Source of the DNA: Arctopsyche grandis
Taxonomy: Eukaryota > Arthropoda > Insecta > Trichoptera > Hydropsychidae
Assembly: GCF_051622035.1 (NCBI RefSeq)
Contig: NC_135365.1
Span: 7,528,501 to 7,592,500 of the forward strand
Direction: 5' to 3'
Length of the DNA stretch: 64,000 bases
In this document: positions 52,200 through 64,000 of the stretch, piece by piece
Layout of the letters: the number at the start of each line of letters is the position of its first letter
Numbering within the stretch: the stretch's first letter is position 1
Notes under the pieces: model-generated
Told to the model about the DNA's origin: nothing
The model's database searches: none
Seen by the model: the letters and a program-made list of their open reading frames with translations, nothing else
Made by a program: the position numbers and the translations under genes

Positions 52200-54470
52200 G
52201 TATATTTACTATGTTCATACACAGTACACGGAGAGAGAGATGCCGGAAAGAGGGGTGTATTTTTTCCTGGACCCTTCAGGACAGCGGCGCGTGGATACGA
52301 GTGGCGTATAGGTATGGTGATAAATGGCCAAGATCTGGTGATGACACGGCCATTACCACCCTCTCGCGCAAAGTAGGGCGGGTGACCACGACACGAATAT
52401 CCCGGAGCCGGAGTATTTTACGCGGCGCGCGACAAACCGAGCAAATGTCTCTTCAGTAAACCGCCTTTTAGTACCCACCCACTACTATCTACATAAATTT
52501 ACCAAGATACTGTACATGTATAGAAATGCCGAGGACGTGTATGTGAAAATATTCGCGCGTCGTGAAAAAAATAGCCAGTATTAAGTCACTGGACGGAATT
52601 ACGCGAATTTTTCATAGATTTTTAAGTGATGTTTTTTTTACAAATTGTTTACGTCACGAAATTTTGCAATGCTGAAACATTGCATGAAATTGAAATAGAA
52701 TGATGGGGGAGATACTTTACCACCCTACTACCTCCCCGTTGCAACGCTGAAACGTTGCACGAAATCGTGTCTACTTACTCTCCTCTCTTTCCCCATAATT
52801 TCAGAATTATCATTGTAGCCTAAACCTACGTGTTACCTGTTGTGTGTATATATACATATATACATATGTATGTAGATTTTGTGTAAGGATTTTTCACTTA
52901 TATAGTGTGCAGTATAAAATACTCAGTCAATTTTTTATTTTTATGTAATAAAAATTCATTGAAATGAATTTAGTAATTATTATTTTTAAATACATTAATA
53001 CAATAATAGTGGGGGATCTACTCTCTAATCTAATTTGATTTTGACCCCCCTCCTCCCCCAAATAAATAATTTCAATTATTTACTAAATTGTTAAAATTTA
53101 AGAGTTAAGAGCCGTGATATGATTCGCATAGGCGTTGACAAAAAATTCGGGCCGGGGGATTAAAAAGAGTGATTAAAAAAAGAAGATGTGTGTTTGATGA
53201 GTATACATACTTTACTTATATACATATGTACTTTACTATTAACGGCGAATTTTGTCGACGAATTTGTCACCGCTGGGCAGACGGGAATTTGCAGGGTTCA
53301 CTTACATCGCTTACTATTTCGAACCGGGAACTTAAAATAGGCCGGGTCTCAAAACTTTTATCACCCCCCCCCCTGGATCCACCACTGAGAATAGATAATT
53401 CTACATAAAAACATTTGAAGTAAAAAAACTTATAGAGGAATTAATTAATCAAATTATTTATGGTAATTGTCATATTTATATTTTCATTTTTAATTTATAA
53501 TAATTATAAATAACTATAATTAATTTTTAAATTATACGAAACTAGTCATGCTCCCGGAAAATCATGAAAAAAATCTTCATTTGGTTTTTTATTAAATTTA
53601 TTTGAATCGAAAAAAAGTAATATCAATCGCAAACGTCTTTGACTAAACCAGCCAATCGTAAAAGACTTTGACGGCAGCCAATCACAAACGAATTACAGAC
53701 GTCGTTCCGGTTTTATATACATATAAGATAAGGTATTAAATCTTTTGACATTACAATTTTACACTGCAAAATTATTTACTAGTGGAAATACGTCATTAAA
53801 AATATCTATATAAAATTTTCGCCTCTTGCATATTAAGCCGTTTCAGTTTTATATATAAGATAAAAAAAAATTTAACGACCGAACAATCACAAATGTTCAG
53901 AAACGAATTACAGACGCTGTTTCAGTTTTATATATAACATTTTAAACCGTAATGATTTTTATGATAAAAAATGTTTTATATTGCAATAAATGTACATACA
54001 GTGCAATATGCGGCAGTACAGGCGATTTTATATATTAATTTATTTGTGACGTTAAAAATTCAAAAATTAAACATTGGAATTTAATTTTATATTAACAATA
54101 CGCTGGTAGTTTAAATTTTATTTTATTTTTTTAAATTTTTACCATATTATTGTCCCTATTTGTATCGCCTCGGGCAGTTTGCAATTAGATTGGTTAATAT
54201 CGGCACAGAGTTGATTCTGTGGGGCTTTTTTGTGCGTAAATCAATTTTGCGAATCCCCCTTCCCACAATGTGATGGTGACACGATGGCGAAGGGAGACCA
54301 GGATCCCTCTTCAGGGCGTTTGCCCTTAGGACGAAATTGGCGGTAATTTGTCGGTTCATTTTGTGTCAACGTTTGTGTCGTAACGCTCCGGGCCGTATTA
54401 AAGCGATATCCAGCATACGAATACAAGCTTCTCAAACCCCCGAATTTAAACATCAAATCGCAAAATAGTA
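52200..54470. other. Intron 2 DNA, no gene recognised
   Basis: 52.2-52.45 kb and 54.15-54.46 kb are GC-richer than their surroundings but give no convincing protein. 53690-53740 and 53885-53938 share a direct repeat (CGAATTACAGACG and TTTTATATA). A hAT-like end TGGATCCACCACTG sits at 53376-53389 without a matching partner. Confidence 0.4.
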
Positions 54471-57400
54471 TTGTATATGTATTTTATACATACATATATG
54501 TATTTTATATATGTACATATATGAGTTTTGTTCAATTGAAAACGCGTGTGTTGCGTTATTATCGCGTTTGATTGGCCAGTGAAAATATTGACATCTGTAC
54601 GCTTGACCCTTTTCTACGTATAAATATTTTGATTGGTCACGGTTAAGTGGCGATATTGAGATCGGCACTTAAACGGTAAATACTTTTGATTAATACGGTC
54701 TAATTCAGGAACGACACACAATACTCGACTAATTTATTTATTATTTTAAAGAGGAGAATATATGCTATTGTAAAATATAATATAAAATTTATTGTGAAAT
54801 GTGTAATTACAATTCTAGCCAATTTTCAATTCGGCTTTACAGTACTGATGTCATAATTTAATTTTAATTCATTGAGAATTTAATTTCATTCATTTTTATT
54901 TCATTAGGATTTATTAAAATTACTCGTCTCGTTTATACAAATTTTATATATTTGATTAACATGTTTGTACTTACGTCTTTGTACAAATATTGAGCATGGC
55001 GATTTTTTTTTAATTAAACACAGTATTATTCTAAGGATTTGAATAATTGAAAATATGATATTTAATTTTGAATTAATTATGAAACCCATAATGAGTCACG
55101 TGCAAATGAATTTCATTTGGAGACATAACTACTTATTTGTGCAAATATTGGAACTGTCAAAAATATAAATTAAATACAATTTATATATCCTTAGAATATA
55201 ATATATGAATATGACAGTAATCAACAATTCAATAGTATTTGAATTAATTAAAAATGTTTTTACATTTTCCACATTGTGTTAGACCAAGTACTTTTATTAT
55301 AGCCTTGAAATGAAAGCTCTGCTTCAGCCGTCATTCTTTTCATTTCTTGCACTTATTTTATATTATTCGACGTTTAATACACGATAAAATGATTAATACA
55401 GCTAATTACAATAGCCTCGCAGGTTTTGCATTATTTAAACTTAAAACATAACTTTTTAACTGAATGACGTCAAGCCCAGGAAGGCAAGTGTTGGGAAGAA
55501 AACACACTGAGTGGTAAGGGACGTCACATGTCCTTTACCTTGACTTCCCGCTGTGACCGTAAAGTGGGTGTTCCCTAAACCGAATTCAGGTGTACTTGCA
55601 CGTGCCGAATGCATATATGTATATATGTAGGTATTTGAGAGGTCACACGTGTATGCATATCGATATGCAACTGACAAGTTTCTCCTACATTACTTCAAAT
55701 ATGGGATTCACCGTTATCGATCACTGTCAAGCAAGGATAAATACAAGGATTAAATATCACGGAAAACACTATAGGGGATGATTTTTGGGACTATGTACCA
55801 TATATGTATATGGGCTAGGAGTGCTGCGTTTCTTTTGCATGTTTAAAAGTATCTAAAAAAACAAATACCACGTACCACTCAGTGCGTTTTCGACCTAATA
55901 CTGGAAAAATAAACTACGTCCAAAAAAAGCCCGCCTGGCCACTACTACTGTAGAACATATGGTCAATTCCTAAAATTTTATCGATATCATGGTGGCAGCC
56001 AAATATCCTTGAAATGCGATAATGATTTCAAATTAACGAAACTTTTCAAACTTAATTTCGAAACTTTACAAACTAATCAAAATTAAATAAAAAGTAATCG
56101 GAAACATCGAATATCTTCTATTTTCTATTTTCCACGTGATTTCGCCCTTAATAACATTCATAAAAATTTTAAATAATTGCTTAAACTTGGTTTAATTAAA
56201 AAATAGCGTCCGATCAAAGTATGAATAAAATTCGGAATTGATTTAATAATATTATATTAAATATAAAATTAAATTGGGTAGGTAGCACTCATTTTGAAAC
56301 ATTTGAAAATGAATCAAATTTTTGTTCATACAAAAGTCGCGTTTTAATTCATTTGTTTACTATTTATTCAAAGTTCAAACGTTGAACGAAAAAATGGAAG
56401 CAACATCAATTAAAATATTTAATTAATTAAAAAATAATGGAAATGCAATTGCAATTTATGAATAAGCTTCATCTGCTTGATAACAAATTTTCACATATTT
56501 TAATTTAAATAGTAAATCGATGGTCAAATGTTAGTTTTGGAGGGTTTTAATTATGGTGATTTGGAGCAATCAAACGTCTGTTGGATGCCAGTACAATGGG
56601 TTGTTTTATAGATTGATTTGTTTTGTACAATACTCTTATATGATAATATTGCGGCAGTGTTGCGAAGGGTTGAATGCAGCATAAGGTGGCCGATGGACAT
56701 GAGGTTTCTTAGGGCTAACGTCCTCCATTGTCCTTACGACAAGGGTATGACAGTTCTGTTGGATGTTTTCATAGGCCGCATTGCTTGTTCATTGGATTTT
56801 ACCAATGTAAACATACCGCGAACGCTGGACGTGCCTGTTCTCACTGCTGATGCTGTACGGGGGATCTATCTATTTTTATTTTTACTATATATCATCCAAT
56901 ATATATATATGTAGGTAGCTCTACCTTCATATGTTATATGTATGTCGATTTACAGGGTTGGATTTGGAATATGTTTGAATATGATTTTATTTATATGAAA
57001 ATCTAAGCTGTTTTCTTTTAAATTGACCTATCGACAATTCCATTTATTGTTTGAATCGAAATGATTAATATCAAATGTTAATTAATTGCTGATAAGACCA
57101 AATAGACATATCGTTTATGAATAAATAGCTGTGGCTTTACCACTTTGCAATAGCACTCGTTGAGAAACACTATTCGTGTCAACCGTTCTTAATTATGATT
57201 TTAAATTTTGCACATTATTTCTTAACACCGATTTCAAGGCGTATATATAGTCTTCGATGTTTTAAAAATATATTATATATATTTTTTCATATAAATGATC
57301 TACAATAGTTTTAAGTTCAGATATATTTGAATCCTTTAGCTAAGGAGCAAGCTATGTAGATCATTTTTGCTGTAGTATCCTACTAACGTATTTTTTAAAA

Positions 57401-57670
57401 TAGATGCAATTGACAGGGATTTTCAATATAAAATATAATATGTATTTTGACAAAATAAATATAGCAAGTACTATGAATTGTAATGAAATAAATCAATAAC
57501 AATGGAAATATTTTCGTGTATTGTAGATAAGATCCGTCGTTGCCTTTTTATTTTTGTCGGAAAGGTTTATACTTACTTTTGTTGTATGTATAGGTTTGTA
57601 CTAACATTTAACAACATCGGTACAGACATACGTCCGTAATAAACAATATTTTCTGTTTTTAACTATTCGA
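54471..57670. other. Intron 2 DNA, no gene recognised
   Basis: A 98-codon frame at 56618-56914 has no recognisable motif. Otherwise AT-rich. Confidence 0.45.
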
Positions 57671-57680
57671 CTCCTTTGAG

Positions 57681-57735
57681 AGTATTATTTTAAAATAAAA
57701 CGAGCACCCTGCTCGTTTTATTTTAAAATAATACT
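57681..57735. repeat. Perfect 26 bp hairpin, 3 nt loop
   Basis: Arms 57681-57706 and 57710-57735 are exact reverse complements (AGTATTATTTTAAAATAAAA...CGAGCA), loop CCC. Confidence 0.95.
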
Positions 57736-58129
57736 GCTAGCAGCTAAATAATGTCTTGCTTAGAGAAAAAAGTATTTAGTTAACAGTAATTTCATACAAA
57801 AATTGACTCAATGAACGGGCATAGCAGATAATAATATAAATATAGTATTCATTGCAGTTATTTCATTTCAAAAGATGCCAGAACAATATTAATTTCTGGT
57901 ATTAATCCATTGTCAGTCGAAAAAAAGTTTCACGCTCAAAATATAAACTACGCTCAAAAAGAGCCCACGAGGCAACCATCGATGTAGATGAATGTGATGT
58001 TAGAACTTTTTATAATCGTCTGTTCATTCATATAGGAATTATAGATTTTCCATTCTACAATTTTTTTACAGCTGCAAAAAAATATGTACCATGTATATTT
58101 AAAACTTTTAAAGAATCAAAATCAAAAAA

Positions 58130-58500
58130 TTCTGCAATTCAAAAAATCATTTACAGCCATTCACAACCCACTAGTGGATAACGACATATCTATTTCCAAA
58201 AAACTTCTAATTGTTTCTCTTTTGTGCAACTCTCATCCATCTCATCTCACACAATTTCATCAAGTCACCTCTCTCGTTGCCTTCCTTGTATCCTTTAACA
58301 TTCTAGCACTTCTTTTGTTCATTCTTCCAGCTACGAGACCCACCCATTTGAACTTAAATCTCTTCCACTATCTCATATTATCAACTACTCTTGTTATTAT
58401 ATATTTCTCACCCAAGTATTCCGTTTCCTATTTATTCTCGTTATGCAAAGCTTACATCGTTCTTACTTATTTGAGCTAATTTGACTTGGTGTAGAATTTC
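58130..58500 (-). pseudogene. RTE-like LINE fragment, related to 22500-22935
   Basis: Minus strand shows RKRNTWVRN, GGSRSWKNEQKKC-like and TREVT...GWV pieces parallel to the 22.7 kb fragment (same order GGTGGGTC-CGTAGCTGGAAG, AAGGCAACGAGAG, GAATGGCTGTAAATGAT). Frames are broken. Confidence 0.6.
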
Positions 58501-58694
58501 GACGTTCAAAGCCAAATTTTCCTATAGATACATACTTTATCACCGGTAAAACGAGTGGCATTTTGGATTTGAAAACAGTGCTCATTCTTCAATGCACAAT
58601 GAAGAGATACATCTCTTTATTTCTTCTTCTTTATAATTTATAATACAAATAATTTTCAACTACTTCTACTGCCTTATTATCTTAATATCTATAA

Positions 58695-58775
58695 TTTATT
58701 TATTTAAGTTTAAGTTTAAGTTTGGACCATTTTCGCATTAAAGGAGTCCCTAAAGCTCTTCAGTGGTCGAAAAAA
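58695..58775 (-). mobile_element. LINE-type 3' end with degenerate stem-loop
   Basis: On the minus strand GACCACTGAAGAGCTTTAGG, GACTCCTTTAATGCG, AAAATGGTCC and a TTAAATAAATAAAT tail. Same apical layout as the stem-loops at 12901, 37542, 39255 and 41154. Confidence 0.55.
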
Positions 58776-58951
58776 TCAAGATATATGAGAAAAATAACAA
58801 TGTATATATACATAGACAAAAAATAAAAAAAACAATAGCATTATTTTCAATACACTTGATATACTCGTAAAAATAAGAGTAAGACGAGTGAGTTGTTTCA
58901 CATGAATGTTTTAAATCACCATGTTTATTTAACTTTTAAAAACACGTCTAA

Positions 58952-59125
58952 GAGCCGGGCCACACCGTACGACTTGCGAGCGACTTGGTTGAGAGCGACC
59001 AAACCAATGTATGCAGTTAGATAGGGCATGCCACAACTTCTTTGTCGCTCACATGTCCATATATTTTTTCTGGTCATACACTTATGTATGTAGTCGGCCG
59101 ACAAAGTTGCACGGTATGGCCCGGG
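58952..59125. mobile_element. MITE (174 bp) with a 5 bp duplication
   Basis: Ends GAGCCGGGCCACACCGTACG and the complement of ACTTTGTCGGCC-type right end (GCACGGTATGGCCCGGG) are imperfect inverted repeats. Flanks TCTAA (58947-58951, 59126-59130). Confidence 0.7.
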
Positions 59126-59539
59126 TCTAATTTGATTCACCTTCCACTAATTCTCACTCACACTTTTACTGATTTTCGTGATTATTTTACATCGATTATT
59201 AGAATATTCTCTGGCACTTTTCTTATTAACTTTTCGTTGTATTTTGGAACCTTCATATTATTATTTTCATACATTCGTTGTACCTATTTTGTAGCCACAA
59301 TTCAAAAATGATTTTTCTCAATATCGTCGATTATTTACTCTCGCCGCTTGGTATGAAAAGGAAAGTAGAAGTAAATAGGAAAGTTTTTGTGTGGAGCCTA
59401 TCGTTGACATTTGACGGAGCAATTTTAATAAAAGAAAAGGTTTATTTGTGATGTGTGTGTGTGAATGGCGCCAGACCTCCCCGCATGTCATAGAAATGAC
59501 GGGCAGGAATGCCAACATGACCACCACTAACACACTCAC

Positions 59540-59646
59540 AATAAAGATTTTCCATACTTTTTTCCTGCATTGTTTACACAACACTCGACGACAGAAAAGA
59601 ATTCAATAAAATATTATATCTTGTCGATACGTACGACGACGACTGA
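59540..59646 (-). promoter_or_regulatory. Candidate core promoter and short first exon on minus strand
   Basis: TCAGTC (59646-59641), the arthropod initiator, is followed 72 bp downstream by ATG (59570) encoding MQEKSMENLY and a GTGAGT donor (59539). CpG-rich ACGACGACG surrounds the initiator. No downstream exon is recognised, so this is weak. Confidence 0.25.
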
Positions 59647-59865
59647 ATAGAATGGGGAACGAACGGACCGAAGGCTCGGTCTTTATTTGTACACTGGAAA
59701 AAAATTGTGCGGTCCACCCCCATCTTCCCACCCCAAACTGAAGGGACGAATGTGAAACAAATGAATTTTAGTCACACACTATTAATCGAGAATATTATCC
59801 AGTATGATATAATTTCCAAATAATGATATTGAATCTTATATTAGCAGAACTTTGATGCAATTATA

Positions 59866-60088
59866 TGAACCGTTATATTTGAAAGTCCACTTTTCTTCAT
59901 TTCGATAAATATTTCGCAAAATTTTAAATATAATGTTTTGCGTTTAACAATATTTAAAAATACTGGTGGCCTGTAATACGTTTATTCGTTTTTTCCGGGA
60001 TAAAAATTTGTGAATTATGTAAGTCATACATCAATAGTGTTTTTGGAACGGAAAATTGGACTTCTGCCACTTTCAAATATAACAGCTT
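59866..60088 (+). mobile_element. MITE family M, copy 3
   Basis: Ends GAACCGTTATATTTGAAAGT and CACTTTCAAATATAACAGCTT; interior block TGTTTTGCGTTTAACAATAT is shared with copy 2. Confidence 0.8.
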
Positions 60089-60389
60089 ATACATATATAC
60101 ATACATAGATATCAACACAATACGGTTCAATTCGATCAATGTTAAATTAAAAAAAATCCACCTTGAAGAATGTCTTACATGATGAACATTTGTTATCATC
60201 CTTTAATGTGATCAACACATCATGCCACTGACATTCAATGTTTGTTGTGAATTGAATGTGATTAACATTTAATCTGAAGTGATATCATCATTTAGTCTGA
60301 TGACGTGATTTAACGCTTACGTTATCATCACACCAGCAACATTGGGCATGACGTATTACCACGTAGAAGCTGGAGAACGAAACGAATTA

Positions 60390-60720
60390 ATGAATAGTTT
60401 CTCCAAAGCTCAAGGGAATTATACCCAAGCATACCCAAAACGAAAGGAATAGGGTATAAACATGGGTAATACCCATAGTCTTTCCTGTTTTTTGTACTTT
60501 ATCAATCATTAGAGAGCAATTTGCTTCATGCGGAGTTGATAAGCAAGCGAGAAGACAAATGGTTGGAGAATAGCCTAGCATATGTATCTCAAGACACATC
60601 TGAGTCGACGAAAGGAAACGTCAGCAACTGTCTTGATGTGGTTGTGAAAGGTGAGCTGAGGATCAAAAGTGATACCCAAATCGACCGTAGATTCCACACG
60701 CTTCAATAAGGCGGATCCAA
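60390..60720 (-). pseudogene. LINE RT remnant
   Basis: Minus strand reads KRVESTVDLGITFDPQLTFH, NHIKTVADVSFRRLRCVLRY: the DLGV-FD-KLTF--HI thumb block of jockey-like RTs, followed by stops. Confidence 0.65.
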
Positions 60721-60859
60721 TTAAATAATATAATAATTATAACATAATTAATAATTATACCCAAGCATGCCCAAAATAAAAGGAACAGGGTAAAGAAATG
60801 GGATACAGGGTAGAGAGAACTCATAATATGATATGATTCATAAATTTTGAATATAATCA

Positions 60860-63440
60860 AAGTATTTATGTTTAGTTTGATTAAAAATTAATATCATCAC
60901 GCTTATTGTGATCGGCATTAATATAATTAGCACATCACAAATTCGATTAACACGTTGTATTTACTTTTTGTACTATATGTAGGTATATGAATTTGACAAT
61001 TGATATCACTATCAAAGTATCAAGTAACTATAGATAGAATGTAAACAATAATATTAAAAAAGTATTGACTGCAACGCACCACCTACTTACAAATAGTATG
61101 GCGTGCATAATTTACATAAATTGTAATAAATTTGAATTGTGCACGAGAGCTTGTACAACAAGGTAAATATGTACAGATCAGTTCAAATCGGAGATTTTGA
61201 AATTTGTTTGTACGAGAGACGACAGGTGGATTCGCAACCTCGGGGGAAAATATCTATTTGAAAATTACGCATATTTTAACACGATTTTCGTCAAATTTCA
61301 AATAAAAAAAATAATAAAAAAAACCAAATCCTGCCCCCCCCCCCATCTCCCCACCATTCGCAGAGCAAACAGAGCACGATATTCAAGGCGTAAACATATC
61401 TCCATTATTGGTGTCTTTGTTTGCTGTGAATCCCCTTCTCGCTATTTCAGCATTTATATTTCATAAGTGAGTGCAATATTTCCGAGGGGAGATTTTTCCT
61501 TATTTCAAAATCATTTGTAAGCTTCGTTTTAAAAACCTCCACTTTATTCGCAAGCCATTCATCAATCATCGATTCTGTTACAGTCTCTTTTTCCATCAGG
61601 CTTTTACAGGCGAGTTAGATTGTTACAATTGATTTTATTTATAAAAACAAGCAAATTTCAGTGGTCTGTTCGAACGCACTCGAGTTCACCTATCCGATAT
61701 AAGTGTGTGTTTACTTTCAATGCACACGAACCATCTTTGAATGCATTTCGTTGCACAAATATTGACATAGCCCGATGGACACGCACCATATACTACCGAA
61801 AATGTAGTGTGTTATGTACCCCATACACTACCTAATACACGCACTCGACAGGTTCAACGCGATCGGTAGCTCGAATATACGAAAATATAGCTAACACTCG
61901 ACCTTTACGTATATATATAATCCACAATCAATACCATTTTGCCATGAAGGTGCAGACAGAGTGGTTCGCAGCACGTGTTTTTTTTTTTAGATACCTTTAA
62001 AAAACCGCTGACATGCTGGTCACGATCCTTCCTAAAACTCTCCCCGATTGTTTTTGGTGATATTTTATCCTTGTATTGACAGTGATTGCCATATTTGATG
62101 AAGTGTAGAAAAAACTTATCGAAATAATAAGATCGTACGAATTAAAAATTATGTAAAGACACGCCTATCACAGTTAGAGTCTACCTAGACATGTCGTCCC
62201 GCTCTTTTGAGTGTGTTATTTTAGCTCTGTTTTACGTTGAGTGCTTTTACTTTTTAATGAAAATTTTTATGGTGGTTATATCAAGGTTTTTTTTAAAGGA
62301 TTCTCTAATATAGTGATGTGTAGTTTGATGATTCTCTCCGTAAAAAAATAGATCATTTCTTGTTTGTCAAAAATGGTGTCAGTAAATCCGTAAAAATGAT
62401 TTCATAAATTTAGGAACTCTTCTATGGTGTTTTCTGTTGAATCTTAAATGAGAATAATTAATTGGAATTATATTCTTGACTCATTTGAATATGTATGTTT
62501 TCACAATTTCATAAAAATTTTTGTCTGATCCGGTGAAGTGTTTAAGTAAATATACTCTACAGAAGATTACAGTTGCCTTCTATGGAGAAGAGAAATGTAA
62601 ACGAAGGGGTGAAATACTCGGTTCCGTATTGTTTTGGTACAAGTTTATTTTTATCGTACAAAACTGAGTATGTAAATGCGAAATTATTTTATATTGCTTT
62701 CTTGAGGGGAAAAAATATTTTTTTTTTTAATGGAAAATAAGCTTCTTTTCTTAGAAAGTAGGGTATTTTATAGAACCTTCTTGTAATTGATTAAAAGTTG
62801 TAACAGCTGTACAAGTTGTACTATGTTTGTAAAATACTAATACTATAACAACATTATAAAAACATCGTATGTGACCAACTGAATATAAGAAGTATAAAAA
62901 CAAAATTTAATAATAAAACATTCATACACGTTCACACATACCGGCTATGAAAGCATTTTCAATACAAATTGAGCGCAAATGTAAGGATACTTACGCAATG
63001 CAAAAGTTCTACTTCTGGTTGTCGGATTTTGCTTAAATTTGTTCTATTGCTTAACATCACTATAAATATTGTAAACATAAAATATCAATAAGATAGAAAT
63101 AATTTAAATGGTCAAAATAAAATAATGAAATATTGTTTTAAAAAAATACTTCCAGTTTACGAATTCTAACCATTCCAAACTGAATTCTAAACCTTATCAA
63201 CTCTAAGTTTGTACATAAAGAATACAAATATAAATTTTCAGCTTGATTTGTTCACCGGTGTGGAAAAAATCGTGTGGTCACAATTATTTTGATATTTTGA
63301 CATCCCACTTTCGGTTTATTAAATTTAATCATTTTTTTTTATTTTCATCAAACTGATACAAGGATTATACTTGAATTTTCTCGTGAAGAGTATTAAGCTT
63401 AAACTTCTAGATATGAAATAGAAGATCAAAATTCATTCAT
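60860..63440. other. Intron 2 DNA, no gene recognised
   Basis: AT-rich. Contains C-tract 61335-61347 and T-runs. No homeodomain-encoding sequence was found on either strand. Confidence 0.5.
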
Positions 63441-63444
63441 ATAC

Positions 63445-63700
63445 ATATCACCATCCAATTATGAAAATAATGATGGGCGCAGGCTACCAGACAAATTGGT
63501 TAAAATAATCTGTGATAGCCATCGCTCACCGAGATGGAAAATATCACATTCAGGCACTGCAGCAACGATTTCATTAAGAAGCTAGATAGCCTTGAATCAA
63601 GAGCCATCCGATAAAGAACTGTGCGAGCAGGAGGTACAACCATCAAATGCTGATTTCTACATGCACATAGTTTAAGTCATAACGAATGGTCTCATAAAAG
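63445..63700 (-). pseudogene. LINE ORF2 C-terminal remnant, family of the POLR3A intron 13 copy
   Basis: Minus strand: VVPPARTVLYRMALDSRLSS, then ECDIFHLGERWLSQIILTNL. About 80% identical to 12560-12715 on plus. Confidence 0.7.
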
Positions 63701-64000
63701 ACTCTCCAATAAAATACGAAAGGTTCATATACATACATTTGTATACCATCAGAAACTAAATAAAGTAACAGTATTACATACATAGATTTCGAATTGATTT
63801 ATCGTTTTTTTTTTAAACTTTTTACTGTTCATATTTTCCAATACATCTCAAGTCTATTTTAATACCTACTGATCGAGTGATCGTTTTCTATTTTTACATA
63901 CCTCCTTTACGTTTCATCTTGTTTGTATTTATAATATATTCTCAGTGTTTAAGACATCATAGGAAAAAATCTCTAGCACATATGTATTTACTATAAACTG

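Noticed and set aside
53134-53389. hAT element bounded by TGGATCCACCACTG
   Set aside because: No matching left terminal repeat or target duplication could be found.
54241-54456. 71-codon minus-strand frame in a GC-richer patch
   Set aside because: Could be a retroelement scrap but no diagnostic motif seen.
56618-56914. 98-codon plus-strand frame in scro intron 2
   Set aside because: No family resemblance I could name and no splice support.
59318-59584. Small secreted peptide (hydrophobic N-terminus)
   Set aside because: It would begin with TTG, not ATG, and the better ATG in this segment is in another frame with a splice donor.

Overview
This window is nuclear DNA from an insect. Genes are split by short introns with GT/AG junctions, intergenic DNA is very AT-rich, polyadenylation signals are AATAAA, and non-LTR retrotransposons, MITEs, Helitron-like and tRNA-derived SINE copies are dense. 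The protein set (four-PDZ Patj, an NK2 gene of scarecrow/Nkx2-1 type, WCNPC mitochondrial thioredoxin) fits an arthropod. I cannot name the order from sequence alone.

Layout. (1) 1-1.6 kb: 5' part of a metadherin/LYRIC-like ER-membrane protein gene (minus strand, running off the left edge), with a CGTCA tandem array just upstream of its start codon. (2) 1.9-7.4 kb: transposon-rich DNA with three head-to-tail Helitron-like copies, one of them split by a solo LTR, a mariner transposase remnant, and a palindromic MITE. (3) 7.6-19.4 kb: a compact gene block: a C7orf50-like WKF-domain protein (+), mitochondrial thioredoxin (-), RNA polymerase III largest subunit (+, 26 exons that I could join in frame end to end) and a retinol-dehydrogenase-like SDR (-, six coding exons). 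Thioredoxin and POLR3A diverge from about 490 bp. The two convergent pairs have closely spaced poly(A) signals. (4) 19.4-27.1 kb: gene-poor DNA with a promoter-like NRF1/CRE island and RTE remnants. (5) 27.1-29.1 kb: Patj as one uninterrupted 671-codon exon. (6) 29.5-39.8 kb: nested mobile elements, including a recent 1.1 kb TRIM-type LTR element inside a LINE, hAT and Merlin-type MITEs, a hAT transposase relic, and a LINE flanked by a roughly 400 bp direct repeat. (7) 39.8-64 kb: the first two coding exons of a scarecrow-like NK2 homeobox gene, with an 8.8 kb first intron and a second intron running off the right edge. The homeodomain exon is not in the window.

The host genes are ordinary housekeeping and developmental genes with no evident joint function: Pol III transcription, mitochondrial redox, retinoid/steroid-type oxidoreduction, apical polarity, and brain/pharynx patterning. 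The unusual material is the mobile DNA: a tiny LTR element with a tRNA-Trp-like primer site, a 62 bp hAT-type MITE, a three-copy MITE family in the homeobox gene introns, and a 3' stem-loop shared by several LINE families whose stem sequence changes while pairing is mostly kept.
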